From Spiribacter sp. 1M189 (GTDB lineage Bacteria > Pseudomonadota > Gammaproteobacteria > Nitrococcales > Nitrococcaceae): a stretch of DNA of 64,000 nucleotides. The notes under the pieces were generated by a model. That model saw nothing but the letters and a program-made list of their open reading frames with translations, ran no database searches and was not told the DNA's origin. Position numbers and translations under genes: made by a program. Shown one piece after another: positions 1 to 11,572 of this stretch (position 1 is its first letter; every line of letters starts with the position of its first letter). The stretch spans positions 496,001 to 560,000 of the forward strand of contig NZ_JBAKFF010000001.1 of NCBI RefSeq assembly GCF_040838345.1. Direction: 5' to 3'.

Positions 1-321
1 CGGCGGACCGACGGCGGCAATGGCCAGTCGGGTGACTTCGAGGACCTGGGGTTGAGCGTCGAGCCACTCAACGCAGAACGGCGCGAGGCGCTCGGGCTTG
101 AAGCGGATGTCGAGGGTGTTGTGGTGACCGGCGTCAGCGGCGGCCCGGCGGCGGAAGCCGGCCTGGAGCCGGGCGATGTAATCACCCGGGTCAACCGTGA
201 GTCCATCGACAGTCTCGGGCAGTTTACGGACATCCTCTCCGGCATCGAGTCTGGCCGGAGTGTGCCGTTGCTCGTCCTCAGGAATCAGGGCCAGCGGTTT
301 CTTGCCCTGCGTATGCCCTGA
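1..321 (+). CDS. mucD: HtrA/DegQ-MucD family periplasmic serine protease, C-terminal PDZ end (partial)
   Basis: Only the last 106 codons are present and the reading frame is open from the first base of the window. The visible part is a complete PDZ domain: a hydrophobic GVVVTGV strand, then GPAAEAGLEPGDVI, the classic carboxylate-binding and ligand-groove element of HtrA PDZ2 domains. It ends LRNQGQRFLALRMP, as HtrA family proteins do. The catalytic trypsin-like domain lies outside the window. Location directly before lepA matches the mucD-lepA order of pseudomonads and related Gammaproteobacteria. The role by family is degradation or chaperoning of misfolded envelope proteins. Another DegP/DegQ paralogue cannot be excluded. 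Confidence 0.8.
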   Translation, partial: RRTDGGNGQSGDFEDLGLSVEPLNAERREALGLEADVEGVVVTGVSGGPAAEAGLEPGDVITRVNRESIDSLGQFTDILSGIESGRSVPLLVLRNQGQRFLALRMP

Positions 322-364
322 TGGGTATCGTGTCGGACTGATGCGTCGGCCGTCGGCCGGCCGG

Positions 365-400
365 GCCGCAGCAACATGCGTTGCTGCGGCTTCCTTGTTT
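365..400 (+). terminator. Rho-independent terminator after the HtrA-type protease
   Basis: A perfect 10-bp stem (GCCGCAGCAA / TTGCTGCGGC) with a 6-nt loop is followed by the T-rich run TTCCTTGTTT. It sits between the protease stop and lepA, so lepA probably has its own promoter or depends on partial read-through. Confidence 0.75.
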
Positions 401-431
401 CCGCAAGCGGCCTGAGCCGGGCCAGGACTTC

Positions 432-2228
<1,797 letters not shown>

Positions 2229-2250
2229 ACGCGCAGGCGGGCCAACCAGG

Positions 2251-2988
2251 ATGCTGGATTTCGAGCTGCTACTCGTCCTGCTGACCGCGGTCAGTGGGAC
2301 CATCTGGGGATTTGATCGCTGGCGCCGACGACGGAGACCGGCCGATGCCCGGGTCTCCTGGTGGGTAGATCTCGGGCGATCACTCTTCCCCGTGATCATC
2401 ATCGTGCTGGTCGTGCGCTCCTTCATTGTCGAGCCGTTCCGCATTCCCTCCGGTTCCATGCTGCCGACGCTCGAGGCCGGCGACTTCATTCTGGTCAACA
2501 AGTTCGGCTACGGCCTTCGCCTGCCGGTGAGCCATGATCTGATCGTGCCGGTGGGCAAGCCGGAACTTGGCGATGTCGTGGTCTTTCGCTATCCGGTGGA
2601 TACCTCCCAGGATTACATCAAGCGCATTGTGGGTCTGCCCGGAGACACCATCACGTACACCGGCAAGCGCCTCGCCATCAACGGCGAGCCGGTGCCGATC
2701 GAGCGACTGGGCGAATGGAGCGGAGATGATGCATTCAATCTCTTCCGCGAGCGTCTGGGCGATGACTGGCATGAGATGATCGAGCACCGTGGTAGCAGTG
2801 GCCGCGGGTTCAGTTTTACCGTGCCGGAGGCGCACTACTTCGTAATGGGGGATAATCGCGACCGCAGCAGCGACAGCCGCTTCTGGGGGCCGGTGCCGCA
2901 GGAGAACCTTGTCGGCAAGGCCTTTTTCATCTGGCTTAGCTGGAATGGCGGGCCGAACTGGTCGCGGATGGGTGACGTCATTGAGTGA
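2251..2988 (+). CDS. lepB: Signal peptidase I
   Basis: A 245-residue inner-membrane serine protease that removes signal peptides from exported proteins. Two N-terminal membrane segments are visible (about residues 2-18 and 47-63). The catalytic Ser69 lies in PSGSMLPTL, the catalytic Lys124 in DYIKRIVGLPGD, and the family signature GDNRDRSSDSRFWG is near the C-terminus. The start at ATG 2251 follows a weak AACCAGG ribosome site and lies just after lepA. The stop overlaps a possible GTG of the downstream rnc frame. The length is somewhat shorter than E. coli LepB (324), as in many other proteobacteria. Confidence 0.96.
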   Translation: MLDFELLLVLLTAVSGTIWGFDRWRRRRRPADARVSWWVDLGRSLFPVIIIVLVVRSFIVEPFRIPSGSMLPTLEAGDFILVNKFGYGLRLPVSHDLIVPVGKPELGDVVVFRYPVDTSQDYIKRIVGLPGDTITYTGKRLAINGEPVPIERLGEWSGDDAFNLFRERLGDDWHEMIEHRGSSGRGFSFTVPEAHYFVMGDNRDRSSDSRFWGPVPQENLVGKAFFIWLSWNGGPNWSRMGDVIE

Positions 2989-3008
2989 TTGCAGGGAGCG
3001 CATTGCTG

Positions 3009-3722
3009 ATGGATGACCTCCAACGCCTCGCCGAGCGGATCCAGTGGGACTTCGATGAACCGGCACTGCTTCAGCAGTCGGTGACACATCGCAGCTCGGA
3101 TGGCCCGAATAACGAGCGCCTGGAGTTCCTGGGTGACTCCATTCTGAATTTCGTGATCGCCTCGGAAATCTTCGAGCGGCGCCCCGATCTGCGCGAAGGC
3201 GAGCTCAGTCGGCTGCGGGCATCCCTGGTCAACAAGAACGCGCTGGCGGATATTGCCCGGGACATCGCGCTGGGGCCCCATATTGTCCTCGGCAGCGGCG
3301 AGCTCAAGACCGGCGGGCGTCGTCGCGACTCCATCCTTGCTGACGCCCTCGAGGCCGTGATCGGTGCGGTCTATCTCGATGGCGGCTACGAGGCGGGCAG
3401 AGCCCTGGTACTGCGCCTGTTCAGCGAGCATCTCTCGCGCCTGCCCGACATGGAAGCGCTCAAGGATCCCAAAACCCGGCTGCAGGAATATCTGCAGGCG
3501 CGGCATCTGGAACTGCCGCATTATGACGTCAAGCATATTAGTGGCCGGGCGCATGAACAGACCTTCCGGGTCGTCTGCAATTGTGAGTCCCTCCAACTGG
3601 TCGGGCAGGGCGTGGCCGGCAACCGGCGCCAGGCCGAACAGGCGGCCGCGGATGACTTGCTCTCTAAAATCGCCGCCAGCGGAGCAACGATGAATGACAG
3701 TGCCGGAGTCACCGATGAATAA
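3009..3722 (+). CDS. rnc: Ribonuclease III
   Basis: A 237-residue double-strand-specific endoribonuclease that processes rRNA precursors and many mRNAs. The RNase III signature NERLEFLGDSIL occurs near residue 35, the second acidic cluster DALEAVIGAVYLDGG is intact, and a double-stranded RNA binding domain (DPKTRLQEYLQ onwards) fills the C-terminal third. ATG 3009 is chosen because AGGGAG lies upstream; an in-frame GTG at 2985 overlapping the lepB stop would add eight residues. The gene overlaps era by 8 nt, implying coupled translation in the lepB-rnc-era-recO series. Confidence 0.96.
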   Translation: MDDLQRLAERIQWDFDEPALLQQSVTHRSSDGPNNERLEFLGDSILNFVIASEIFERRPDLREGELSRLRASLVNKNALADIARDIALGPHIVLGSGELKTGGRRRDSILADALEAVIGAVYLDGGYEAGRALVLRLFSEHLSRLPDMEALKDPKTRLQEYLQARHLELPHYDVKHISGRAHEQTFRVVCNCESLQLVGQGVAGNRRQAEQAAADDLLSKIAASGATMNDSAGVTDE

Positions 3723-4638
3723 GCCACAGGCCCCTGACTCGCCGGGCACTCTGCCGGCCGGGTTTGTCGCGCTCGTCGGCCGGCCCAACGTGGGCAAGTC
3801 GACGTTACTCAATGCGCTGCTGGGCCAGAAAGTGAGCATCGCAACCCGTAAGCCCCAGACCACCCGTCATCGCATTCTGGGCATTCACCAGCGTGATGAC
3901 GCACAGATCATCTATGTCGATACGCCAGGTCTTCATGATGGCGGTCGAACGGCCATGAACCGTTACATGAATGAGGCGGCGGGAAGCGCGCTCAGCGAAG
4001 TCGATGTCGTGGTCTTCATGACCGAGGCGGGCCGCTGGAGCGAGGCGGATGAGCGCGTACTGCGCCGTCTGAAGGAGACCAATGCGCCGGTGATCGCGGT
4101 GATCAACAAGGCCGATTGCGTGCGCGACAAGAATCGTCTCCTGCCCGAGATCGCTCGTATGGCGGAGCGGGGCGAATTCGCCGCGGTGGTGCCGCTATCG
4201 GCGGAGAAAAGAGACAACCTGGAAGCCCTCGAGGCAGCCATCATCGAGCATCTGCCGAGCAGTCCGCCGCTCTTCCCACGTGATCAGGTCACTGATCGAG
4301 ACGAGCGCTTCATGGCTACGGAACTGGTTCGCGAGCAGGTCACCCTGATGCTTGGCGACGAGCTCCCCTACGCCAGCACCGTCGAGATCGAGGCCTTCGA
4401 GCAGGAGGGACGGCTGCGGCGGATCGCCGCGATCATCTGGGTGGAGCGTGTCGGCCAGCGTCGGATCGTCATCGGCGAGGGCGGCGAGCGCATCAAGCGC
4501 ATCGGAGCGGCAGCCCGGCATGAAATGGAACGGCTCTTCGGCGGCCGCGTCTATCTCAAGCTCTGGGTCAAGGTCCGGGAAGGCTGGTCCGACGATGCAC
4601 GGATGCTTCAGTCGCTTGGGTATACCCCGCAGGAATGA
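3715..4638 (+). CDS. era: GTPase Era
   Basis: A 307-residue Ras-like GTPase required for 30S subunit maturation; it binds the 3' end of 16S rRNA. G1 GRPNVGKST, G3 DTPGLHD and G4 NKAD are present. The C-terminal type II KH domain contains the GEGGERIKRIGAAAR loop. ATG 3715 overlaps the end of rnc; an in-frame ATG at 3694 would add seven residues. The stop codon overlaps the start of recO by 4 nt (ATGA), typical of translational coupling. Confidence 0.96.
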   Translation: MNKPQAPDSPGTLPAGFVALVGRPNVGKSTLLNALLGQKVSIATRKPQTTRHRILGIHQRDDAQIIYVDTPGLHDGGRTAMNRYMNEAAGSALSEVDVVVFMTEAGRWSEADERVLRRLKETNAPVIAVINKADCVRDKNRLLPEIARMAERGEFAAVVPLSAEKRDNLEALEAAIIEHLPSSPPLFPRDQVTDRDERFMATELVREQVTLMLGDELPYASTVEIEAFEQEGRLRRIAAIIWVERVGQRRIVIGEGGERIKRIGAAARHEMERLFGGRVYLKLWVKVREGWSDDARMLQSLGYTPQE

Positions 4639-5390
4639 ACGCCGGCCCGCGGGATGTGACGCTGGAGCCGGGTTTCGTCCTACACGCCCGACCCTATCGG
4701 GATACCAGTCTGCTTGTTGAACTGCTGACCCGCGATCACGGGCGCGTCGGCGTAGTCGCCCGCGGTGTCCGCAGCCGCCGCTCCCGTCTTGCCGGGTTGC
4801 TTCAGCCCCTCCAGCCGCTCGCCCTTTCCTGGCGCAGCCGCGGCGAGCTCGGCGCGCTGCGCGCCGCGGAGCCCGCCGGCAGACCGTTCCTGCTCCGGGG
4901 GCGAAGGCTGGTCAGTGGGCTCTATGCCAATGAATTGCTGATCCGCCTGCTCGGTCGCGAGGACCCCCATCCGGGGCTGTTCGAGCGCTATCTGGCCATG
5001 CTCGAGGGGCTGGCTGAGGGGGTTGCCGAGGCGGTCGCCCTGAGGGCGTTCGAGCGGGATCTCCTGGCGCTGCTGGGCTATGGCCTGCCGCTGGCGAGGG
5101 ATACCCGCGACGCCCCGCTGGTGCATGATCAGTGGTATCGGTACGATCCCGCCCATGGCGCGACGCCGGTCGCCGGGCCTCGGGCCGGCGGTCTGGTGGT
5201 CAGCGGAGGCACGTTGCTGGCCCTTGCCAGCGAGCCACTCACCGAGGCGGCCGCCCGCGCCAGCCGCGATATCATGCGGGCCGCGCTGCAGCCGCATCTG
5301 GGTAATCGACCGCTTAAGACACGCGAGCTCTACAGCCGTTATACAGCCAGGGGAGAACAGGACCATGGCCCATCATCAGGGCAGCCTTGA
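4635..5390 (+). CDS. recO: DNA repair protein RecO
   Basis: A 251-residue protein. The N-terminal OB-fold region starts [19 protein letters not shown] and continues with [11 protein letters not shown], the usual RecO opening. With RecF and RecR it loads RecA onto SSB-coated gaps and anneals complementary strands. The gene begins inside the era stop (4-nt overlap) and its last 26 nt overlap the pdxJ start. The zinc-binding cysteines of some RecO proteins are not apparent, as in other gammaproteobacterial versions. Confidence 0.92.
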   Translation: MNAGPRDVTLEPGFVLHARPYRDTSLLVELLTRDHGRVGVVARGVRSRRSRLAGLLQPLQPLALSWRSRGELGALRAAEPAGRPFLLRGRRLVSGLYANELLIRLLGREDPHPGLFERYLAMLEGLAEGVAEAVALRAFERDLLALLGYGLPLARDTRDAPLVHDQWYRYDPAHGATPVAGPRAGGLVVSGGTLLALASEPLTEAAARASRDIMRAALQPHLGNRPLKTRELYSRYTARGEQDHGPSSGQP

Positions 5391-6114
5391 GCCGTTACTC
5401 GGCGTCAACGTCGATCATGTGGCAAGCCTGCGTCGCAGCCGGGGCACCCGCTACCCCGATCCCGTTCACGCCGCCCAGCTCGCCGAACAGGCGGGTGCGG
5501 ATGCCATTACGGTGCATCTTCGAGAGGATCGACGGCATATCAATGACCGCGACGTTGAACTGCTTGCGCAAACGCTTCAGACGCGCATGAATCTGGAGAT
5601 GGCGGTCACCGATGAGATGCTCGCCATCGCCACTCACCTGCAGCCCACTGACTGCTGTCTCGTGCCCGAGCGTCGTGAGGAGCTCACCACCGAGGGCGGG
5701 CTGGACGTCGCCGGTGAGGTGGCGCGGTGCACGGGCGCCTGTCAGTTCCTTGCCGAGGCCGGCTGCCGCGTGTCGTTGTTCATCGACCCGGAGCCGGCGC
5801 AATTGCATGCCGCCGTGGAGGCCGGCGCGCCGGTGGTGGAGCTGCACACGGGTGCATTCGCGGAGGCCCGCAGCGACGCCGAGATCCATGCCGAATTCCA
5901 GCGCATCCACGAGGCCGCGAAGCTGGGTCATTCCCTTGGCCTGCAGGTGAATGCCGGCCATGGCCTGCACTACCACAACGTGGCGCCCATCGCCGCGCTG
6001 CCCGAGATCACCGAGCTCAATATCGGCCATGCCATTGTCTCTCGCGCGCTCTTTACCGGGCTGACCGAGGCGGTGCGTGAGATGAAGCGGCTCATTCGCG
6101 AGGCGCGGCATTGA
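5365..6114 (+). CDS. pdxJ: Pyridoxine 5'-phosphate synthase
   Basis: A 249-residue TIM-barrel enzyme that condenses 1-deoxyxylulose 5-phosphate with 3-amino-2-oxopropyl phosphate in the DXP-dependent vitamin B6 pathway. Recognisable segments are [16 protein letters not shown] at the N-terminus, [11 protein letters not shown] around residue 48, [12 protein letters not shown] and [14 protein letters not shown], the phosphate-binding C-terminal part. The start at ATG 5365 follows GGGAGAACAGGACC. The reading frame overlaps recO by 26 nt and acpS by 4 nt, so recO-pdxJ-acpS are likely translated together. Confidence 0.96.
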   Translation: MAHHQGSLEPLLGVNVDHVASLRRSRGTRYPDPVHAAQLAEQAGADAITVHLREDRRHINDRDVELLAQTLQTRMNLEMAVTDEMLAIATHLQPTDCCLVPERREELTTEGGLDVAGEVARCTGACQFLAEAGCRVSLFIDPEPAQLHAAVEAGAPVVELHTGAFAEARSDAEIHAEFQRIHEAAKLGHSLGLQVNAGHGLHYHNVAPIAALPEITELNIGHAIVSRALFTGLTEAVREMKRLIREARH

Positions 6115-6506
6115 GCATTGTCGGTATCGGCACGGATATCGTCGAGACAGTGCGCCTGGAGCGGATGCAGAGCGATCATGGTGAGCGCCTCGCTGCCCGC
6201 CTGCTGGCATCCGGTGAGCTCGCCGGATACCGGAGCGCTCTGTCAGCTGGCCCTTCTGCCGCGGCTGCGTTCCTGGCCCGACGCTTCGCTGCCAAGGAGG
6301 CGGCGGCCAAGGCGCTCGGCTGCGGCATCGGCAGCGAAGCGGGTTTCCATGATCTGCGGGTGAGCCATGACAGGGGCGGTGCGCCGGTGCTGACCTTCCA
6401 TGGCCCCGCCGCGCGGCGCGCCGGGCGGCTGGGTATCCAAACCGCCCATCTGAGCATCAGCGACGAGCGCCACTACGCCGTCGCCATGGTGGTGCTCGAG
6501 CGCTAA
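6111..6506 (+). CDS. acpS: Holo-[acyl-carrier-protein] synthase
   Basis: A 131-residue phosphopantetheinyl transferase that converts apo-ACP to holo-ACP using coenzyme A. The two signature motifs are present: GIGTDIVE with the Mg-binding Asp8, and [12 protein letters not shown] with Glu63. The start codon is TTG at 6111, overlapping the pdxJ stop as TTGA; no better start exists because the family motif begins at residue 4. The stop overlaps the convergent oxidoreductase gene by 4 nt. Confidence 0.94.
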   Translation: MSIVGIGTDIVETVRLERMQSDHGERLAARLLASGELAGYRSALSAGPSAAAAFLARRFAAKEAAAKALGCGIGSEAGFHDLRVSHDRGGAPVLTFHGPAARRAGRLGIQTAHLSISDERHYAVAMVVLER

Positions 6507-9500
6507 CCCGCCTCCGCTTCGGGCAGGACCTGCTCCAGCCACTGGCCGTTCAACCGGTCGCTGAGGCGGTTCTGCTGCTGACGGGCGGAGAGGTTGTCCA
6601 GATCGATCCAGGTCAATGGCTGATCCTGGCCGGCGCAGGAGAATACCGGTCGCGTCCGCTCACCGGTCTCGGGGTCGATCTGCCATTGCAGGCACTGCGC
6701 GCAGACACCCTGCATCATGCACTGCATCGGGCTGCCGACGGTCCCGAAGGCATCGCAGTCCTTCGCGACCAGCCCCGCCAGTTCTCCGCGCACCGCACTC
6801 TGGAAGCCCTTGAGCAGCCCCGTGCCGCCCATCACCATGATGCGGTCGACATCCGACAGCGGGATGCCGCCCTGAGCCGGGCCGATTTCACCGGCGCCGT
6901 AGCGCTTGACCACATCGATCATGTCGGTGGCCTGAAGGCTTACGTCCTGAGGCCGCCGTGCCTCGATGAGTTCATCCTTCGCCGTACACCAGATGATCTG
7001 GTCGGCCCCGGCCTCCAGTTCGTCCTGATGGTCGACATCGCCCGCACCGCCAAACGCCGCCACGTAAAGGACGCGATTGCCGGCGGCACGCAGCGCCGCT
7101 CCGATGTCGAGCATGACGGCCGCGCCCCAGCGGCCGGCCACGACCATGATCGTCCGGTTGGTGGGCATGTCCGTGGGGGCGCCGGTGGGTCCCATGAGAA
7201 CCAGCGGATCGCCTGGCTGCAGGCGGCCGACGAGGCGCGGACCCGCGCCCCACTGAAGCACCATCAGCCGGATGCAGTCATCCTTCACGCCGGTACCCGA
7301 GACGGTAATGAGCGGAATCTGCAGGCGTGTGTCGCGCACCACCGGTGACAGCGACTCGAAGGTCTGCAGCCGGAAGAACTGCCCGGCGCGGAAGTTGCGT
7401 GCGGCCATCGGCGCGCGCACCCAGATCTCCACCATGGCGGGATTGTCGCGACGGACCTCGACCACCCGGGCGGTGAGCAGATCGTCCATGCGGTCGAGAA
7501 AGTCGACGTGCGACTCGTCGCTGCCCGGTGCCTCATGGGCCATGGCGGCCTCCACGTAGGGATAGGTCCGCATGCCCGAGGCAATGGCCTTGACCACACT
7601 GCCGTGGAACGCCGGATGCGTATCGCCGATGAAGGTGACCCGACGGCCGCCCTCGTCATAGGAGGTAAAGGGACCGAACACCTTCGACTTGCAGTGCTCG
7701 GCATCGTCCACCGGCTCCAGTCCCTGATCGGTCGGGGTGTGGGCCAGGAAGTGGTTGCCGTCGAGCTTGAACGTCTCGTGGTGCTCGCGCTCGTAGATGG
7801 TGTTGGGCACGGTACCCGCGGCGATGAAAATGGCCCGGGCCGGCAGTCGCCGCTCGGCGCCCGTGGGCACCCAGTGGCCATCCCGATGGCTGAGCTCGCG
7901 GCAGACCAGCGCACTGACGTGCTCGTGCTCGTCCACCTCGGCGTTGAGTGGTTCGAGCCCCTCGGCGTAGTAGAGCGCCTCCTCGGTGGCCTTGATGACC
8001 TCTTCGTGGTTGCGCACGTAGGCCGGTGAATCGGTCATGCCCTTGCGGTAGGCGACCGTCACGCCGCCCCAGGCGCGGATCAGCGGATTGAAGTCGGGCT
8101 CGCGCGCTCCGGCGGCGGCCCTGGCCCGCTCCTCTCGGATGGCCCGGCCGTGCTCGACGAATTCCGCCAGGGTCGAGCGATCCTCGTCGTTCATACCGGC
8201 GGTGACCGCCTCGGCGCCGAGCTGCTCCGAGAGTCGTTCATAGCGCTCGAGGATCTTCTCGACCTGTTTGACGTAATAGGCCTGGACCTCGGTGGCCGTA
8301 TCGACGCCCGTGAGACCGCCGCCCACCACCACCGCGGGGAGCCGGACCTGCAGGCTGGCCAGACTCGATGCCTTGGCCGCCCCGGTCAACTGCAGTGCCA
8401 TGAGGAAGTCACTCGCCTGGCGCATGCCCCGCGCGAGACTGTTACCCATGTGCACCACCCGCGGCAGCCCGGCCCCCGTGGCATTGACGACATGATCGAA
8501 GCCGAGTGACCAGGCGTCCTCCAGCATGACGGTACCGCCGAGCCGTGCGCCACCGAACACTCGGAAGTTGTGCCGCCGGGCCAGCGTCAGATAGATCAGT
8601 TTCAGGAAATTCTTGTCCCAGCGCACCGTGATGCCGTACTCGGCGACGCCGCCGAAGCCGAGCAGGATGCGCTCGTCGAGGTCTTCCTGCAGGTCCTTCC
8701 ATTGCTGGACCGGCTGCTGGAGCAGTTCCGCCGGCAACGGTTCGATCTTGAGCCCGTCGATGCCGACCACGGCCGTCCCGTTCATGGTCAGATGATGCGC
8801 CATGGTGAAGCCCGCCGGGCCCATGCCGGCGACCAGCACGCGTCGGTTGTTGTCGGTGCGCTGGATGTACTGCTCTCGCCGCAGCGGGTTCCAGCGGGTG
8901 AGCAGGTGATAGAGTTCCACACCCCAGGTGAGGTCGAGACTGTCCGTGAGCACGCGGGTCTCGATCTGCGGGATGTTGACCGGGTCCTGCTTCTGGTAGA
9001 TGCAGCCCTTCATGCAGTCGTTGCAGATGCGATGCCCGGTGGCGGGGACCATCGGATTGTCGACCATGATCATGGCCAGTGCGGCGAGGTTGTAGCCATC
9101 GCGGCGCAGGACATGCATCTCGGAGATCTTCTCCTCCAGCGGGCAGCCGGTGAGCGTCACCCCCAGGGGGTCCACCTTGTAGCCGAGCTCGGGTTGGGTC
9201 TTTTTCTCCGGAAAGCCGCGGGAGCAGAAATCGCCCTCGTGCTCGTGGCAGTAGATGCAGTAGTGGATCTCGCTCTGGACGTCACGGCTGTCCATGCGGC
9301 CGTCGGTCAGCGAGAAGCCGTCGCGGTGTCGCCAGCGCGCGGGATCGGCCTGGCGCCGGCTTACGCCGTCCACTTCCACGGTCTCGGTGGGCACCAGATC
9401 GAAGTGGTCGACCCGCTCGGGGAGCCGGAAGCTCGCCCAGCCCCTGACCCGCGCCTGTCCGGCGGCGGTCTGACGGGCAAGCTTGCACCAGGCGGTGAGT

Positions 9501-9991
9501 GTCTCGATGGCCTCGGCGTTGGCGGCTTCGTCCTCCAGCAGCGCCATGCCGAAGCGTGCGATGGCACGCTCTTCATCGTCATCCTCGATGTATCCGAGGC
9601 CGGCGCGCACCGCGGCGTCGAGTTCCTCGAAAGAGTACTCCACCGGGCGGCGGTGTTTCTTGACGCGGCGCTGGACGAAGGCCTGTTTGAACTGCATGAC
9701 CACGTCGTCCGCGAGGATCGACTCGCGCAGCGCATTCAATTCGGATTCGATTCCGAATAGTCGGCCGATGAAGGCCTCGACATGCGGGCCGAGCTCGATC
9801 AGCAGTTCGCTGTTCTCGGTACCGGGCAGGTCTGCGTCCCGGCCCCGATAGTCGAGCAGCCGGGCGGCCAGTGAGGGCGCGGCGGTCTCCAGGTCATCGA
9901 GAAAGGCCCGGTCAAGCCGATAAAGGCCCTCCGGCGTCTGCAGGCTGGCGAAGTCGAGGCCGTAGCGGCCGAGGCTGACGTCGAGATCCAT
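6503..9991 (-). CDS. Large multidomain FAD/NAD(P) and iron-sulfur oxidoreductase (GltD-like core fused to a PyrK/FNR-like module)
   Basis: A protein of about 1162 residues. After an N-terminal helical region of about 230 residues come cysteine clusters CIYCHEHEGDFC (near 250) and CNDCMKGC (near 322), as in the iron-sulfur domain of GltD-type subunits. A first dinucleotide fold GMGPAGF (near 390) and a second site VVVGGGLTGVD follow. The last 330 residues look like a ferredoxin-reductase/PyrK unit: an FAD-binding barrel, an NAD-binding fold and a terminal four-cysteine [2Fe-2S] site (CMMQGVCAQC ... C). It probably shuttles electrons between NAD(P)H and an unidentified partner. The start at 9991 is preceded by GGGAG; ATG 10027 is an alternative. 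It lies downstream of xseA on the same strand. The substrate is unknown. Confidence 0.75.
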   Translation of the reverse strand: MDLDVSLGRYGLDFASLQTPEGLYRLDRAFLDDLETAAPSLAARLLDYRGRDADLPGTENSELLIELGPHVEAFIGRLFGIESELNALRESILADDVVMQFKQAFVQRRVKKHRRPVEYSFEELDAAVRAGLGYIEDDDEERAIARFGMALLEDEAANAEAIETLTAWCKLARQTAAGQARVRGWASFRLPERVDHFDLVPTETVEVDGVSRRQADPARWRHRDGFSLTDGRMDSRDVQSEIHYCIYCHEHEGDFCSRGFPEKKTQPELGYKVDPLGVTLTGCPLEEKISEMHVLRRDGYNLAALAMIMVDNPMVPATGHRICNDCMKGCIYQKQDPVNIPQIETRVLTDSLDLTWGVELYHLLTRWNPLRREQYIQRTDNNRRVLVAGMGPAGFTMAHHLTMNGTAVVGIDGLKIEPLPAELLQQPVQQWKDLQEDLDERILLGFGGVAEYGITVRWDKNFLKLIYLTLARRHNFRVFGGARLGGTVMLEDAWSLGFDHVVNATGAGLPRVVHMGNSLARGMRQASDFLMALQLTGAAKASSLASLQVRLPAVVVGGGLTGVDTATEVQAYYVKQVEKILERYERLSEQLGAEAVTAGMNDEDRSTLAEFVEHGRAIREERARAAAGAREPDFNPLIRAWGGVTVAYRKGMTDSPAYVRNHEEVIKATEEALYYAEGLEPLNAEVDEHEHVSALVCRELSHRDGHWVPTGAERRLPARAIFIAAGTVPNTIYEREHHETFKLDGNHFLAHTPTDQGLEPVDDAEHCKSKVFGPFTSYDEGGRRVTFIGDTHPAFHGSVVKAIASGMRTYPYVEAAMAHEAPGSDESHVDFLDRMDDLLTARVVEVRRDNPAMVEIWVRAPMAARNFRAGQFFRLQTFESLSPVVRDTRLQIPLITVSGTGVKDDCIRLMVLQWGAGPRLVGRLQPGDPLVLMGPTGAPTDMPTNRTIMVVAGRWGAAVMLDIGAALRAAGNRVLYVAAFGGAGDVDHQDELEAGADQIIWCTAKDELIEARRPQDVSLQATDMIDVVKRYGAGEIGPAQGGIPLSDVDRIMVMGGTGLLKGFQSAVRGELAGLVAKDCDAFGTVGSPMQCMMQGVCAQCLQWQIDPETGERTRPVFSCAGQDQPLTWIDLDNLSARQQQNRLSDRLNGQWLEQVLPEAEAG

Positions 9992-10082
9992 AATCTCCCA
10001 CGGGTGCGGTTCGGATAGTGCCGCCATGATGCGCGTGGGACGCTCCGTCAACAAGCCAGACGCGATGCGGTTTTGCCCTGGG

Positions 10083-11453
10083 TCAGTTCTCGCCGGAGAG
10101 CGGTGCGTCATCGCCATGGCCCTCGACCCGGGCCACGAGGGTACCTTTGCCAAGCCGGGCACGGATTGGCTCGCCGACCTCCACTGAGGATGCCTCGCGG
10201 AGGATCCGGCCATCGTCGGCCTTCTGGACGATGGCGTAGCCGCGATGCAGCGTGGCGAGGGGACTGACGCCCTGCAGCGCTCGGCCGTTTTCCTGCAGAC
10301 GGGCACGGCGCAGCGCGATCACCTCCTGCATGGCACGCTCGAGCCGTTGGCCAAGATGCGTGCGGTGTGTGCTCAGGCGCTGGATGAGATGACTCGGCGG
10401 GTTGGTCCGCAGTCGCCGGTCCAGGTTCTGCACCGCCGTGGCGCGCCCGGACAGCGTTGACTGGACGGCCCGCGTCAGTCGCTGGTCGAGCTCGTCGAGG
10501 CGTTGGGCGCGATCCCGTAACTGGCGGCCCGGGTGCTGTGCGGCGAGTCGCCGTTCCAGGCTGGCGATTGTTTCAGCGCGTGCGGCCAGCGTTCGCGATA
10601 ATGCCTGGCGCAGCCGATCACCGCCCCGGGCAAGCGTGCCGCGTAACGCCTCGCCATCGGGGGAGAGGCGCTCGGCGGCGGCGGACGGTGTCGCGGCACG
10701 CTCATCGGCCACCAGATCGGTAATGGCGATGTCCACCTCGTGGCCGACGGCACTAATGACCGGCAAGTGGCAGCGATGGATGGTGCGGGCGACCACCTCC
10801 TCGTTGAACGCCTGCAGGTCTTCCAGCGAGCCTCCGCCACGGCCGACCACCAGGACATCCACCTCGTTTCGGAGATCGGCCAGATCAATGGCACTGGCGA
10901 TCTCCTCAGCGGCACCTTCACCCTGAACCCGTACCGGGTAGATCAGTATCGGTAGGGCGGGGAAGCGCCGGCCCAACACGCTGATGACATCGCGGATGGC
11001 CGCACCCGTGGGCGAGGTGACCACGCCGATCCGCCTCGGCAGTGCGGGGATCGGGCGTTTGATCGCTGGATCGAACAGACCCTCACGGCCCAGGCGCTCC
11101 TTCAATGCCTCGAAGGCCCGCTGCAGTGCGCCATCACCGGCGGGCTCCATATGCTCGGCAATCAGCTGATACTCGCCGCGCGGGGCATACAGTCCGATTC
11201 TCGCCCGCAGCCGCACCTGGTCGCCGTTCTCCGGGGTGAAGCGCAGGCGCATGGCGCGGTTGCGGAACAGCGCACAGCGCACCTGTGACTCGGCATCTTT
11301 CAGCGTGAAGTAAACGTGCCCGGACCGCGGTCGGGCCAGATTGGAGATCTCGCCCTCGACCCATACCAGGGGGAAGGCCTGCTCCAGGAGCATGCGGACT
11401 TCCTGGTTCAGGCGGGAGACGCTGTAGATGTCGTGCCGGTCCGATTCGCTCAT
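10083..11453 (-). CDS. xseA: Exodeoxyribonuclease VII large subunit
   Basis: A 456-residue protein of typical length. The N-terminal OB-fold region contains [24 protein letters not shown]-type sequence (the key elements are WVEGEISN and GHVYFTLKD). The catalytic core contains [25 protein letters not shown] and [13 protein letters not shown], all family hallmarks. A long coiled-coil rich in alanine, arginine and glutamate follows, then a short terminal domain. With XseB it degrades single-stranded DNA to acid-soluble oligonucleotides. It is transcribed divergently from guaB; xseB is not in this window. Confidence 0.95.
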   Translation of the reverse strand: MSESDRHDIYSVSRLNQEVRMLLEQAFPLVWVEGEISNLARPRSGHVYFTLKDAESQVRCALFRNRAMRLRFTPENGDQVRLRARIGLYAPRGEYQLIAEHMEPAGDGALQRAFEALKERLGREGLFDPAIKRPIPALPRRIGVVTSPTGAAIRDVISVLGRRFPALPILIYPVRVQGEGAAEEIASAIDLADLRNEVDVLVVGRGGGSLEDLQAFNEEVVARTIHRCHLPVISAVGHEVDIAITDLVADERAATPSAAAERLSPDGEALRGTLARGGDRLRQALSRTLAARAETIASLERRLAAQHPGRQLRDRAQRLDELDQRLTRAVQSTLSGRATAVQNLDRRLRTNPPSHLIQRLSTHRTHLGQRLERAMQEVIALRRARLQENGRALQGVSPLATLHRGYAIVQKADDGRILREASSVEVGEPIRARLGKGTLVARVEGHGDDAPLSGEN

Positions 11454-11503
11454 GGCAACAGCCTAGCAGTTGGCCGGCAAGATGGCTGCGGGGAGACGAT
11501 ACA

Positions 11504-11533
11504 TTGCCGCTGCAACGGCTCCGGCCGTATAAT
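11504..11533 (+). promoter_or_regulatory. Sigma-70-type promoter for guaBA
   Basis: A TTGCCG -35 box (11504-11509), an 18-nt spacer and a perfect TATAAT -10 box (11528-11533) lie 40 nt upstream of the guaB start. This is the best consensus promoter in the divergent xseA/guaB gap. Confidence 0.65.
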
Positions 11534-11572
11534 GGACGGTTATCCCGCCAAGTGCCACGAGAGGACGTCGCC

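Noticed and set aside
6686-9760. Long plus-strand open frames opposite the large oxidoreductase
   Set aside because: They are antisense shadows caused by high GC third positions; the minus-strand protein has coherent domains and motifs.
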